DNA of 64,000 bases, from contig DAONTI010000015.1 of NCBI GenBank assembly GCA_035411585.1, forward strand, positions 39,420 to 103,419, given 5' to 3'. A program made the position numbers and the translations under genes. The notes below the pieces were generated by a model that saw nothing but the letters and a program-made list of their open reading frames with translations, was not told where the DNA came from and searched no databases. Shown here piece after piece: positions 45,631 to 55,204 of this stretch; within the stretch, counting starts at the first letter, position 1, and each line of letters begins with the position of its first letter. The DNA comes from MWDV01 sp002070715. Lineage in GTDB: Bacteria > Verrucomicrobiota > Verrucomicrobiia > Limisphaerales > MWDV01.

Positions 45631-46854
45631 ATGCCGGACTCCAAAAAATCCAAGCGTGTCGCACAGGCGCATCCCGCGTTCGGGCCGCGGCATGTGGCGT
45701 TGCTGGTGGAAACCTCGCTGGCTTCCGGACGCGACATTTTGCGGGGCATTGGCCGGTACGTGCGCGAGCGTCGGCACTGGGCGATTTTTCATGAGCCGCG
45801 TAGTTTGGAGGAATCCGGTCCCCGCTGGCTGCGGGAATGGCGGGGCAGCGGCATCATTGCGCGGGTGCAGAACCGCGCCTTGGCCGACTTGGTGAAGTCC
45901 AGCGGCGTCCCGGTGGTGGATGTCCTGGGCTTGGTGCCCGGGGCGGGGATTCCGTTGGTGCATGTGGACGACGCGCAAATTGCGCGATTGGCCGCCGAAC
46001 ATTGGCGGGAACGCGGTTTCCGGCATTTTGCGTATTACGGTTTGGCCGATGAAAACTGGTCGGTTCTCCGGCGGGAGGCATTCCGGCGTTGGTTGGGGCC
46101 GTGGGGAGAGACGCTGGCGGTTTATGATCAACCGCGACGTGACCGCGCCTCCCGTTCGTGGGAAGAGCAGGAAAACGCGCTGGCCCGCTGGATTCAAGGG
46201 TTGCCCAAGCCGGTGGGCGTGATGGTGTGCAGCGACCAGCGCGGTCAGGCGTTTCTGGAGGCCTGCCGCCGCGCGGGGGTGGCGGTGCCCGATGAAGTGG
46301 CGGTCGTGGGCGTGGATAACGACGAGGCGTTATGCGAAATCACCAATCCACCGTTGTCCAGTGTCTGGCCTGCCCACGATCAAGTGGGCTATGAAGCCGC
46401 CGCTTTGTTGGACCGGTTGATGGCCGGTGAATCTGCCCCGGCGGCGCCGATCCTCATCCCGCCCCGCGGACTCAAAGCCCGCCTGTCCAGTGATGTGCTG
46501 GCCATCGAAGACCGCAACCTGGCCCGGGCGTTGAAAATCATTCGCGAACGCGCTTGCACCGGCTTGGACGTGGACGAAGTGGCCGAGGCGGCGGGGCTTT
46601 CGCGCAGCGTGTTGCAACGGCGGTTTCGCGAGATGCTGGATCGGACCGTCCATGAAGAACTGCGGCGCGTCCGGTTGAAACGCGCGCGGGAACTCCTCAC
46701 CGAAACCAACCTGCCCCTGCCGGAAGTGGCGGAACAGGCCGGGTTCAAACATCAGGAATATCTCGGCGCCGTGTTGCGGCGGGAGTGGGGAAAAACCCCC
46801 GCGCAGATTCGGCGCGAAGGCGGCTTGTCTTTCGCCTCTCCCTCACGCCGCTGA
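45631..46854 (+). CDS. XylR-type transcription regulator (LacI-like sensor, AraC DNA-binding domain)
   Basis: A 407-aa protein from the ATG at 45631. Residues about 20-290 match the periplasmic-binding-protein-like sensor fold of XylR/LacI regulators: VALLVETSLASGRDILRGIG, HVDDAQIARLAAEHW, and VVGVDNDEALCEITNPPLSS. Residues about 305-400 are an AraC-type double helix-turn-helix with DVDEVAEAAGLSRSVLQRRF and PLPEVAEQAGFKHQEYLGAV. It diverges from the symporter-galM-galK-GH2 operon, so it probably senses a galactoside or galactose and activates that operon. Confidence 0.9.
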   Translation: MPDSKKSKRVAQAHPAFGPRHVALLVETSLASGRDILRGIGRYVRERRHWAIFHEPRSLEESGPRWLREWRGSGIIARVQNRALADLVKSSGVPVVDVLGLVPGAGIPLVHVDDAQIARLAAEHWRERGFRHFAYYGLADENWSVLRREAFRRWLGPWGETLAVYDQPRRDRASRSWEEQENALARWIQGLPKPVGVMVCSDQRGQAFLEACRRAGVAVPDEVAVVGVDNDEALCEITNPPLSSVWPAHDQVGYEAAALLDRLMAGESAPAAPILIPPRGLKARLSSDVLAIEDRNLARALKIIRERACTGLDVDEVAEAAGLSRSVLQRRFREMLDRTVHEELRRVRLKRARELLTETNLPLPEVAEQAGFKHQEYLGAVLRREWGKTPAQIRREGGLSFASPSRR

Positions 46855-46938
46855 GGCGGGCGCGGCAACCCCCGCAAGATTCGCCCGCAGGCGACGATTC
46901 GCATTTGCCGCCACCAGCGCGGGCTTCCGCATCCGGGG

Positions 46939-47967
46939 TCAAATCAAACTGGGTTGATTGCCGCTGACGGTTTTCAACCCCAATTTCCGATAGCTCAACT
47001 CAGTGGCTACCCGGCCTTGGGGGGTGCGTTTGAGGTAGCCTTCCATGATCAGGTATGGCTCATAGACTTCCTCGATCGTGTCCGGCTCCTCGCCCACGGC
47101 GACGGCGAGTGAATTCACCCCCACCGGACCGCCGCTGAATTTCACGATGACCGCCTCCAAGATGCGTTTATCCATTTCGTCCAGACCGTCCCGGTCAATC
47201 TCCAGAATCGCCAGCGCCCGGTCGGCGATGTCGGTGGTGATGCGGCCGTCTCCCTTGACCTGGGCGTAATCGCGCACGCGACGGAGCAGGTTGTTCGCAA
47301 TGCGCGGCGTGCCCCGGCTGCGGCGGGCGATTTCCTGCGCGCCGCCGGCTTCGATCTCGAGATTCAAGAGGCGCGCGGAACGGGTGACAATTTTCTCCAA
47401 GTCCGCCGCGCTGTAATAATCCAGCCGCTCGCGGATGGGAAACCGCGTGAGCAACGGCGCCGTCAGCAATCCGCTGCGGGTGGTGGCCCCGATCAAGGTG
47501 AAACGCGGCAGGTTCAACCGCACGCTGCGCGCGTTCGGTCCCTGGTCAATGATGATGTCCAGTTTGAAATCCTCCATCGCCGGATACAGGTATTCCTCGA
47601 TGGTTTTCTGCAGGCGATGGATTTCGTCCACGAACAGCACGTCGCCGGCCTCCAGATTCGTCAGCAGCCCCGCAAGGTCCGCCGCCTTTTCAATGGTGGG
47701 ACCGCTGGTGCAGCGGATGTTGGCGCCCATCGCCTTGGCGAGAATGAAGGCCAGCGTGGTTTTCCCCAGTCCCGGCGGGCCGCTGAGCAGGATGTGGTCA
47801 ATGGATTCCTGGCGTTGGCGGGCGGCGGCGACCGTGATTTCGAGGCGCTCTTTGACTTTGGGTTGGCCGGTGAATTCCGTAAACAGCGACGGGCGCAGCG
47901 TCATTTCCAACGCGGCGTCCGGCTTGTTCAGGACCTCGGAAACCATCCGTTCGGGCATGGCAATCAT
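46939..47967 (-). CDS. ruvB: Holliday junction DNA helicase RuvB
   Basis: A 342-aa AAA+ motor that drives branch migration with RuvA. From the ATG at 47967 the sequence shows Walker A GPPGLGKT at residues 63-70, Walker B DEIH at 114-117, sensor 1 GATTRSG, and the winged-helix C-terminus with GGPVGVNSLAVAVGEEPDTIEEVYEP. Normal length; a start nine bases later (MPERMV) is equally usable. ruvA and ruvC are not beside it. Confidence 0.97.
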   Translation of the reverse strand: MIAMPERMVSEVLNKPDAALEMTLRPSLFTEFTGQPKVKERLEITVAAARQRQESIDHILLSGPPGLGKTTLAFILAKAMGANIRCTSGPTIEKAADLAGLLTNLEAGDVLFVDEIHRLQKTIEEYLYPAMEDFKLDIIIDQGPNARSVRLNLPRFTLIGATTRSGLLTAPLLTRFPIRERLDYYSAADLEKIVTRSARLLNLEIEAGGAQEIARRSRGTPRIANNLLRRVRDYAQVKGDGRITTDIADRALAILEIDRDGLDEMDKRILEAVIVKFSGGPVGVNSLAVAVGEEPDTIEEVYEPYLIMEGYLKRTPQGRVATELSYRKLGLKTVSGNQPSLI

Positions 47968-48087
47968 GATGCGGTAGGCCCCCGCGGGCGACAAGGCAAA
48001 AGCCGGCCGGGCCGCGGTCCCCGGGCCGGCCGCCGTCCGGTGAAATTTCTTCTTGTCCTGTCCCCGGCTTGGGCGTAGGAAGAAGCC

Positions 48088-49563
48088 ATGTCGAAACACG
48101 ATTCTTCTTCACCGCGTTCATTCACACGCCGTCAGTTCCTCCACACCGCCGCCCTGGCTGCTGGCGGCGTCGCCTTCGTGAGTTGCGCCCCGCAGCGGGC
48201 CCGGTTTGTCTCCCCCAACGCCAAACTCAACATTGGGGTCATCGGGGCCGCCGGCAAGGGGGCCAGCGACACCGACAATTGTGCCAGGGAAAATATCGTC
48301 GCCCTGTGCGATGCCGATGAAAAACAGGCCGCCGGCCAGTTGAAGAAATATCCCCAGGCGCGTTTCTACCGCGACTGGCGCCGCATGCTCGACCAGGAGA
48401 AAACCTTGGACGCCGTTATCATTTCCGCGCCGGATCATGTGCATGCGGTGGCGGCGACGGCCGCGATGCGCCGGCGGTTGCACGTCTATTGCCAGAAACC
48501 GCTGACGCAGACGGTGTATGAAGCGCGGGTTCTGCGCAAGATGGCCAAACAATACGGTGTGGCCACGCAAATGGGCAACCAAGGCAGCGCCGAGGACGGC
48601 TTGCGCCGCGCGGTCGAGGTCATTCAAGCCGGCCTGATTGGTCAGGTCCGCGAAGTGCATGTCTGGAGCAACCGCCCCATTTGGCCGCAGGGCATGGATC
48701 GCCCGGCGGGTTCGGATCCCGTGCCGGACGGGCTGGACTGGGATTTGTGGCTGGGCCCGGCGCCGTGGCGGCCGTTCAAGGCGGAATGGCCGGAGGCCAG
48801 TGCCAAGTCCAGTCGTCGCCGGGGGCGGGTGTACCATCCGTTCGCCTGGCGTGGTTGGCAGGATTTCGGCACCGGCGCGCTCGGCGACATGGCGTGTCAC
48901 ACGGCGAACCTGCCGTTCCGCGCGTTGAAGCTGGAATATCCCTCGGAAGTCGAGGCGTGGTCGTCCGGCATCAACCGGGAAAGCTGGCCGCTCAAATCCA
49001 AAATCCGCTTCGAATTCCCCGCCCGCGCCGGGCTGGTGCCCGCGACGTTCTGGTGGTACGACGGCGGCAATCCGAAACCCGACGATCCCTTTGCCCACGA
49101 CGGCAACAACAAACCGCCGCGCGAGGTCACGGCGGACGTGGAGGAGATGATGGGCACGGTGCCGGGCAGCGGCTGCATCCTCATTGGCGACAAGGGCAAG
49201 GTCTTTTCGCCCGACGATTATGGCGCCAAGTTTTATGTCCGGTTGAACGATGAGAAAGAATTGTTGAATGGACAGAACCACGAGGCGGTGCAGGCCATTC
49301 CGCGCCGGATCGAATACAATGCGTTCCAAGGCTCGGCGGATGCCCGCCAGCATCTGGAATGGATCGCGGCGTGCAAAGGCGGCAAACCCGGATACTCGGA
49401 TTTCGACATCGCGGCGTATCTCACGGAAATCATCCTCCTCGGCTGTGTGGCCCTGCGGGTCGGCCAGAAGTTGGAATGGGATGGTCCGAACATGCGGGCC
49501 AAAAACACCCGCGCGGCGGATCACATTGTGAAACGCACGAACCGCAAAGGCTGGTCGCTCTGA
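48088..49563 (+). CDS. Tat-exported Gfo/Idh/MocA-family oxidoreductase
   Basis: A 491-aa protein. The Tat motif FTRRQFLHTAALAAGG lies at residues 12-27 and a Cys at 33 (VSCAP) suggests a lipoprotein. The Rossmann region begins at about 47 (LNIGVIGAAGKG), and the catalytic Lys sits in QKPLTQTVYEA, with Gln in place of the usual Glu. These exported oxidoreductases are abundant in Planctomycetes and Verrucomicrobia and are thought to act on sugars from polysaccharides; the substrate here is unknown. It diverges from ruvB and ends before a good terminator. Confidence 0.87.
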   Translation: MSKHDSSSPRSFTRRQFLHTAALAAGGVAFVSCAPQRARFVSPNAKLNIGVIGAAGKGASDTDNCARENIVALCDADEKQAAGQLKKYPQARFYRDWRRMLDQEKTLDAVIISAPDHVHAVAATAAMRRRLHVYCQKPLTQTVYEARVLRKMAKQYGVATQMGNQGSAEDGLRRAVEVIQAGLIGQVREVHVWSNRPIWPQGMDRPAGSDPVPDGLDWDLWLGPAPWRPFKAEWPEASAKSSRRRGRVYHPFAWRGWQDFGTGALGDMACHTANLPFRALKLEYPSEVEAWSSGINRESWPLKSKIRFEFPARAGLVPATFWWYDGGNPKPDDPFAHDGNNKPPREVTADVEEMMGTVPGSGCILIGDKGKVFSPDDYGAKFYVRLNDEKELLNGQNHEAVQAIPRRIEYNAFQGSADARQHLEWIAACKGGKPGYSDFDIAAYLTEIILLGCVALRVGQKLEWDGPNMRAKNTRAADHIVKRTNRKGWSL

Positions 49564-49904
49564 GCCGCCGCCGCGCGGTTATCCGGTGTTCATGCCCGTC
49601 GTTGCCCTCCGGTGGCGACGGGTTTTTTCTGGCTTTGCCCCTTTTCGTTTTTCGGTGTTCCCGGCGGCAGGGTGATTCGGTGCCCGGGATGGATAGAATT
49701 TTCCGCATCTGCCGCAGTGTCTTTCCTCAACGCGCAATAACCAAAGAAGTGCGGGAAATGAGTCGGGACGGCCAATCAACTGAGCGCGATCTCTTTTGCC
49801 CGATCTGCATCCGGGATTACTGGCCTTGAGAGCATCATTCAAAGTCACAATCCGCGAACGATGAAGCGGAACGACTGGCGCTTTCACAGAAAGCCAGCGG
49901 GCGC
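49564..49904. other. Convergent intergenic region
   Basis: About 340 bases between convergent genes. Apart from the terminator at 49595-49628 I see no gene or signal. Confidence 0.5.
49595..49628 (+). terminator. Intrinsic terminator after the Tat oxidoreductase gene
   Basis: Stem CCCGTCG/CGACGGG, extended inward by wobble pairs to a CTCC loop, followed by six T at 49623-49628. It lies about 30 bases after the stop. Confidence 0.85.
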
Positions 49905-50579
49905 CTATTTCTTCCTTTGCAGATACAAATAAAGCGCCGCAAGAATCACCCCGCCTCCGATAAAAACCAGCGGTGAAACCGGCTCAAGAAAAAGTAAGTC
50001 GTAAAAAAACAAGAATACGACGAGGTAAGCGAAGGCCGATCCAATCCACTGCAGCGGCCGGATCCACCTCCGCCGGGGTAAAGCCCATAGGCCCCAACTT
50101 AAAAGCAATAAAAATACGCCGGCACCAGCAAACCCCAGATAACGGCCCCAGTGTTCGGTAAAGTGAACAACCAGAGAGTGCCAGCGGCGGGTCGCCGTAA
50201 TATTTTTCAACGTGTAACCGTCGAATAAATCAACGCGCCTGGCGAGGGGAATCCATAGCTCGAACTGATAGATCTCAACCCCCGACGCCACCGGCCGTAC
50301 GATCGCATCGGCGCGGTGGGGCGTCCGGGCAATTTCAGCCCCGTCGGGTAAACGGAACCGAATCGAAACGGGATCGCCCATCAAGATGCCATCCACATAA
50401 TGCCGCACAATGGCGATGGAGATCCCGTCCGCTCGCTGGAAAGTGCCGGCCGCCCGCTCGTAGGGCCGATGCGCAAAGGCTTGGCAGAGGGACAATAAAA
50501 AGATCCCTACGAAACACAAAAACAGGCTGCGGGACCGCCAGCCCGGAAACCCAAACCGCAACCGAGGTTCAGAGTTCAT
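49905..50579 (-). CDS. Exported/membrane protein of unknown function
   Basis: A 224-aa protein. An N-terminal signal (about 15-37, LFLCFVGIFLLSLCQAFAH) precedes an extracytoplasmic beta-rich domain (38-140), then three membrane helices: FAGAGVFLLLLSWGLWAL, SAFAYLVVFLFFYDLLFL and PLVFIGGGVILAALYLYL. It ends QRKK. No family recognised. The A+T content is somewhat above its neighbours. Confidence 0.7.
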   Translation of the reverse strand: MNSEPRLRFGFPGWRSRSLFLCFVGIFLLSLCQAFAHRPYERAAGTFQRADGISIAIVRHYVDGILMGDPVSIRFRLPDGAEIARTPHRADAIVRPVASGVEIYQFELWIPLARRVDLFDGYTLKNITATRRWHSLVVHFTEHWGRYLGFAGAGVFLLLLSWGLWALPRRRWIRPLQWIGSAFAYLVVFLFFYDLLFLEPVSPLVFIGGGVILAALYLYLQRKK

Positions 50580-50852
50580 GCCGCAGACCGTAGGTTATGG
50601 GAGCAACGCGTCAAGCTTACAATCCCCAACGGATCATCGTCCCGGCCGGGAGAAGACTGTGACGAGATAATCCCCGGCGGCATGGGCGCGCGCGTCCCGC
50701 TGTTCCCGGCTTTTGCTCCGACCTCGATCACCTGATTACGGAAACCCAAATAAATTTCATCGGCGTGGCAGCCGGGGATTAGTCCGACGGGAAGCTTGGT
50801 CGCGTTTTTGCTCGCTTTGGCCGGCGGGTTGGCGCAGAAATGGGCGCTTCTG

Positions 50853-52331
50853 ATGAACCGTTATCTGAATTTTGCCGATTGGGCGATCATCGTGGTCTAT
50901 CTGCTGGGGATGATCGGGCTGGGCGGGTGGTTCGGGAAAGGCCAGCGCAACACCCGGGATTATTTTCTGGGCAGCCGCAATCTGCCGTGGTGGAGCGTGG
51001 GCGCCTCCATTATTGCCACCGAGACCAGCGCCCTGACGTTCATTGGCGTGCCGGCCATGGCTTTTGGCGGGGACCTGACTTTCATTCAAATCATCCTGGG
51101 CTACGTCATCGCGCGGATTCTCCTCGCGATCGTGTTGGTGCCGTATTATTTCAAAGGCGAAATCTATTCGCCGTATCAACTGTTTGCGCAGGCCTTTGGC
51201 GAACCGGCGCGGCGCACGGCGGCGGGGTTTTTCCTGGTGGCCGGCACGCTCGCCGCCGGGGTGCGCGTCTATGTCACCTGCATTCCCCTGCAATTGATGC
51301 TGGGGATGAATGTGCTGCCCGCCATTGTGCTCTTCATCGTGCTGTCGCTCGTTTACACCTATCTGGGCGGCATCAAGGCGGTGGTCTGGACGGAGTTCGC
51401 CCAATTTTTGTTGTTCCTGGTGGGGGGGCTGTTCGCATTGATTTATGTGCCCACCTTGATTGAGGGCGGGGCGTCCGGGGCGCTGCGGGCGGCGGCGGCG
51501 GGCGGCAAACTGCATTGGTTGAACCTGCAATTCTCCCTGGCGCTGCCGCCTTTCAATCTCTGGATGGGATTGCTGGGCGGCACGGTGCTCGTGCTCTCGA
51601 CGCACGGTGCGGATCAACTCATGGTCCAACGGGTGTTGAGCTGCCGCGACGTGGCCGATGGCCGCAAGGCGCTCATCCTGAGCGCGGTGGTCATCCTGCC
51701 GTTGTTCCTGATGTTCCTCCTGATCGGCGCGTTGTTGTGGGTGTATTACCAACAACACGCGTTTGCGATTCCGCTGCCGGAAACCCGGGACGGCTTTGGC
51801 AAGAACGATTATGTGTTTCCGATCTTCATCCTGTCCGCCATGCCGCCCGTGGTGCGGGGGTTCATGATCGTGGCCATCCTTGCCGCGGCGATGTCGTCCG
51901 TGGCGGCGGCGTTGTCGGCGCTGGCGTCGGTGTCCACCATGGATTTTGCCAAAGCCCTTTTCCGGCGGCACCGGAGCGATGGATTTTTCCTCAAGTTCAG
52001 CCGGTATTCGACGGTCGGCTGGGCGGTCATGCTGGCGTTGGTGGCGTATGCGAGCCGCGAGGTGACGTTCATTTTGAATTGGGCGTTTTCTTTGAACGGC
52101 CTGACCAGCGGCGCGATGATCGGCGGGCTGGGGCTGGCGCTCTTTTGGCGGCGGGGTCGCGGCGCGGCGGTGATCACGGGGATGTTGGTGTCGCTGGCAG
52201 CCATGCTGGCCGTGAACATCTGGGCGACCAACATCATTGGCTGGCCGTGGTATGCGTTGATGGGCGCCGTCATCACCTTGATCGTGGCCAAGGGGGCGGG
52301 CTGGCTCTTCGGCTCGCGACCCGACGCCTGA
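50853..52331 (+). CDS. SSS-family sodium:solute symporter
   Basis: A 492-aa membrane protein; the ATG at 50853 is chosen because helix 1 (DWAIIVVYLLGMIGLGGWF) starts eight residues later. Family motifs: TRDYFLGSRNLPWWSVGASIIATETSALTF (sodium-site helix region) and YTYLGGIKAVVWTEFAQF. About 13 helices. It differs from the symporter at 43318 in length and motif detail. larB begins 53 bases downstream on the same strand, so both could share a transcript. The transported solute is unknown. Confidence 0.88.
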   Translation: MNRYLNFADWAIIVVYLLGMIGLGGWFGKGQRNTRDYFLGSRNLPWWSVGASIIATETSALTFIGVPAMAFGGDLTFIQIILGYVIARILLAIVLVPYYFKGEIYSPYQLFAQAFGEPARRTAAGFFLVAGTLAAGVRVYVTCIPLQLMLGMNVLPAIVLFIVLSLVYTYLGGIKAVVWTEFAQFLLFLVGGLFALIYVPTLIEGGASGALRAAAAGGKLHWLNLQFSLALPPFNLWMGLLGGTVLVLSTHGADQLMVQRVLSCRDVADGRKALILSAVVILPLFLMFLLIGALLWVYYQQHAFAIPLPETRDGFGKNDYVFPIFILSAMPPVVRGFMIVAILAAAMSSVAAALSALASVSTMDFAKALFRRHRSDGFFLKFSRYSTVGWAVMLALVAYASREVTFILNWAFSLNGLTSGAMIGGLGLALFWRRGRGAAVITGMLVSLAAMLAVNIWATNIIGWPWYALMGAVITLIVAKGAGWLFGSRPDA

Positions 52332-52383
52332 CACAACGGTTTTCCGGCGTGACCCTGACCGTGCCTTGTGGCAACGTCCGCGC

Positions 52384-53211
52384 GTGACAACCACCGAAGC
52401 CATCCGTTTGCTCGAACAATTCCGCGCCGGCGCCGTGGATTGCGACGCCGTGATGCGCGCATTTCAAGCGGCGCCCGTGGCGGATCTGGGGTTTGCCACG
52501 GTGGATACCCACCGCGCGTTGCGCCAGGGCTTTCCGGAAGTCATCTTTGGCGCCGGCAAAACCCCCGCCCAAGTCGCCGGGATCGCAGCGCAACTGCTCC
52601 GGCATGACCGGCGGGTGCTGGTCACCCGGGCAACCCGGGAACAAGCACGCCGGCTGTGCCGCCAATTCAAGAGCGCGGTGTATCATGAAACCGCCCGCTG
52701 CGTTACAGTGGACCGCAAACCGCTGTCCCAACGCCCCGGCTGCATCGCCGTCGTCTGCGCGGGGACCAGCGATTTGCCCGTGGCGGAAGAGGCGGCGGTT
52801 ACGGCGGAGATCATGGGCAACCGGGTCGCCCGCGTGGCGGACGTGGGCGTGGCGGGATTACACCGGTTGCTCGGCAAACTGGGCGTCTTGCAGGAAGCGA
52901 ACGTGATCGTCGTGGTGGCGGGCATGGAAGGCGCGCTGCCGAGTGTGGTGGCGGGGTTGGTGGATAAACCGGTGATCGCCGTGCCGACGAGCGTGGGCTA
53001 CGGCGCCAGCTTCGGCGGGGTCGCCGCCCTGCTTGGGATGTTAAACAGTTGCGGCAGCGGGGTGACGGTGGTGAACATTGACAACGGCTTTGGCGCGGGT
53101 TTCGCCGCAAGCCAGATTAATGCCCTAGCCGGCGGCAGGCGGGACGCAACAGAGCGGTCGCCCGGCCGCCGTTCCCCCCGGCGAGTCGCCCAACGCAACA
53201 GTAAAAAATGA
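52384..53211 (+). CDS. larB: Nickel-pincer cofactor synthase LarB (carboxylase/hydrolase)
   Basis: A 275-aa protein, placed at the GTG at 52384 (TTTEAIRLLEQF). LarB carboxylates nicotinic acid adenine dinucleotide as the first step of nickel-pincer nucleotide synthesis. The C-terminal half is PurE-like: CAGTSDLPVAEEAAVTAE, RVADVGVAGLHRL, and GMEGALPSVVAGLV, with PTSVGYGAS. The N-terminal FATVDTHRALRQGFPEVIF is typical of LarB. Its stop overlaps the larC start (ATGA). The cofactor serves lactate racemase LarA and relatives, none of which is in the window; larE is also absent here. Confidence 0.92.
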   Translation: MTTTEAIRLLEQFRAGAVDCDAVMRAFQAAPVADLGFATVDTHRALRQGFPEVIFGAGKTPAQVAGIAAQLLRHDRRVLVTRATREQARRLCRQFKSAVYHETARCVTVDRKPLSQRPGCIAVVCAGTSDLPVAEEAAVTAEIMGNRVARVADVGVAGLHRLLGKLGVLQEANVIVVVAGMEGALPSVVAGLVDKPVIAVPTSVGYGASFGGVAALLGMLNSCGSGVTVVNIDNGFGAGFAASQINALAGGRRDATERSPGRRSPRRVAQRNSKK

Positions 53212-54506
53212 AAACGCTTTACCTCGATATTTTCAGCGGCATTAGCGGGGACATGTTCGTCGCCGCGCTCATTGACTTGGGCGTGGACGCGCGCCGCCTG
53301 GAGCGCGAACTGAAAAAACTCAAGCTGGGGGGCTACCATCTGCAGATCGCGCGCGGCGAAAAATCCGGCATCGCCGGGGTGAAGTTTGATGTTCAGCTTG
53401 CTCCCGCGCCCGCCGTGAAGTCGGGTGCGTCTCCTCACCGCCACGACGCCGGACGCCGGGCGCATTCCCATGCGCATGCACCGACGGACCATGCCGGAGC
53501 CCGCACGTTTGCCGATATTCAAAAGCTAATTGCGCGCAGCCAACTTTCGCCGTGGGTTAAAAGGAAAGCGATCGCGGTTTTCCGGCGCCTGGCCGAAGCC
53601 GAAGGAAAAATCCACGGCGTGCCGCCGGCGGCCGTTCATTTTCACGAAGTCGGCGCGGTGGATTCCATCGTGGACATTGTGGGGGCGTGTCTCGGATTGG
53701 AGTTGCTGGGGAAACCCCGCGTGCGGGCGGCGGCGGTGGTTGAAGGCACTGGCTGGATTCACTGCGCGCACGGACGGTTTCCCGTGCCCGCCCCGGCCAC
53801 GCTGGCCATCCTCGGGGCGCGGGGCATTGGGCTGACGCAATGCGACGAGCCGCACGAGCTGGTCACGCCCACGGGCGCGGCGTTGCTGGCGGAATTCGCG
53901 GAAAGCTTCGGCCCGATGACCGGCTTGGTGGCGGAGAAGATCGGGTTTGGTCTGGGCACACGCGATCACCAAACCCGCCCCAATGTGCTGCGTGCGGTGT
54001 TGGGCAAGGTTGAAAAGGATGCCGCCACCTCCCGTGGACCAGGCCCTTCCGCCAAAGCGCCGGATTGGGAAACCGACCGCGTGGCGGTGCTGGAAACGAA
54101 TTTGGACGACAGCAGCGCGGAGGTTCTCGGCCAATTTATCGAAACTGCGCTGGCAGCGGGGGCGTTGGATGTTTTTTACACGCCGATTCAAATGAAGAAA
54201 AACCGGCCCGGCGTGTTGCTCACGGTGTTGTGCGCCGAGACCGCAGCGGATCAGTTTGCGGAATTGATACTGCGCGAGACGACGGCGTTTGGCGTGCGTC
54301 GCACGCTGGCGGAGCGCCGCAAGTTGCGCCGCGAGATGGTGAAAGTGAAAACGCCTTTCGGCGAAGTCCCGATCAAACTGGGGCGGTTGAATGGGCGCAC
54401 GCTACAGTGCAAGCCAGAGTTCGAGGCGTGTCGCCGCTTGGCCGCACGCGCGGGGGTTCCGGTTCAGCAGGTGCAGGAAGCCGCGCGCAAAGCGTGCCGG
54501 CGTTGA
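53208..54506 (+). CDS. larC: Nickel insertion protein LarC
   Basis: A 432-aa single-frame LarC that inserts nickel into the pincer nucleotide (in some species larC is split by a frameshift; here it is not). Motifs: YLDIFSGISGDMFVAAL at residues 5-21, a His-rich loop (77-95) presumably holding nickel, VHFHEVGAVDSIVDIVG near 143-159, and VTPTGAALL. It is translationally coupled to larB. Together they imply that a nickel-pincer enzyme operates in this organism, besides the nickel-dependent hydrogenase at 5.5-11 kb. Confidence 0.94.
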   Translation: MKTLYLDIFSGISGDMFVAALIDLGVDARRLERELKKLKLGGYHLQIARGEKSGIAGVKFDVQLAPAPAVKSGASPHRHDAGRRAHSHAHAPTDHAGARTFADIQKLIARSQLSPWVKRKAIAVFRRLAEAEGKIHGVPPAAVHFHEVGAVDSIVDIVGACLGLELLGKPRVRAAAVVEGTGWIHCAHGRFPVPAPATLAILGARGIGLTQCDEPHELVTPTGAALLAEFAESFGPMTGLVAEKIGFGLGTRDHQTRPNVLRAVLGKVEKDAATSRGPGPSAKAPDWETDRVAVLETNLDDSSAEVLGQFIETALAAGALDVFYTPIQMKKNRPGVLLTVLCAETAADQFAELILRETTAFGVRRTLAERRKLRREMVKVKTPFGEVPIKLGRLNGRTLQCKPEFEACRRLAARAGVPVQQVQEAARKACRR

Positions 54507-54559
54507 CCGGAGGTGGTTGGTCAGCAACGCGGGTTGCCGCCGCCCGGGGCGGGCCGTGA

Positions 54560-55204
54560 TCAGGCCGCATCCAGGCGTGCCCGATATTTTTGGCACTCCG
54601 CCGCCACATCAGCCGCATTGAGAATGGCGGACACTACGCAAATGCGTCGCGCGCCCGCCGCCAGCACGGCCTCCAGATTGCCGAGATTGATGCCGCCAAT
54701 GGCGAACCAGGGAATACGCACGTGCGCCGCCGCCCAGCGGACATAATCCAAGGTCACAGGTTGCGCGGTCGGTTTGGTGCCGGTGGCATAGATCGGGCCG
54801 ATGGCCACATAATCCGCGCCTGCCGCCACCGCGCGTTCGGCTTGAGCCGGCGCGTGCGTGCTCAATCCGATCTGAATCCCGGAGGCGGGGTCCCGGATTT
54901 CCTCCACGCGCCGGTGGCCCGCATCGAAGAAATCTTCCTGGCCGAGATGACAAATCTCCGCGCCAACCTCGCGGGCGATGTCGAAATGATCGTTGATGAC
55001 CAGCGCTACGCCCGCGCGATGGGTGATGGGGTGGATGGTTTCCGCCAGACGCCGGATTTCGTTGGGCGCCGCCGTCTTGGCGCGCAGTTGAATGAGATCC
55101 GCGCCGCCGTCGCACAGTTGGCGGGCGAGTTGGTCCGGTGCGCGACCATGCAGATAAGCGGTATCCACGAAAGCGTAGAGGCGACAGTCAGCGAGCGGTT
55201 TCAT
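54560..55204 (-). CDS. thiE: Thiamine-phosphate synthase
   Basis: A 214-aa TIM-barrel enzyme joining hydroxymethylpyrimidine diphosphate and thiazole phosphate. Motifs: DLIQLRAKT (about 36-44), NDHFDIAREVGAEICHLGQED (pyrimidine/diphosphate site), VAIGPIYATGTKP, and AIGGIN. Its start overlaps tsaB by 17 bases, so it is the last gene of a tsaE-tsaB-thiE run. No TPP riboswitch is visible because the gene sits inside this overlap. Confidence 0.93.
   Translation of the reverse strand: MKPLADCRLYAFVDTAYLHGRAPDQLARQLCDGGADLIQLRAKTAAPNEIRRLAETIHPITHRAGVALVINDHFDIAREVGAEICHLGQEDFFDAGHRRVEEIRDPASGIQIGLSTHAPAQAERAVAAGADYVAIGPIYATGTKPTAQPVTLDYVRWAAAHVRIPWFAIGGINLGNLEAVLAAGARRICVVSAILNAADVAAECQKYRARLDAA

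Noticed and set aside
49359..49829. 156-codon plus-strand frame overlapping the end of the Tat oxidoreductase
   Set aside because: Mostly inside a supported gene in another frame and runs through its terminator.
50757..52403. 548-codon minus-strand frame opposite the SSS symporter
   Set aside because: Composition (Arg, His, Gln, Pro) is that of an antisense reading; the plus strand has clear symporter motifs.
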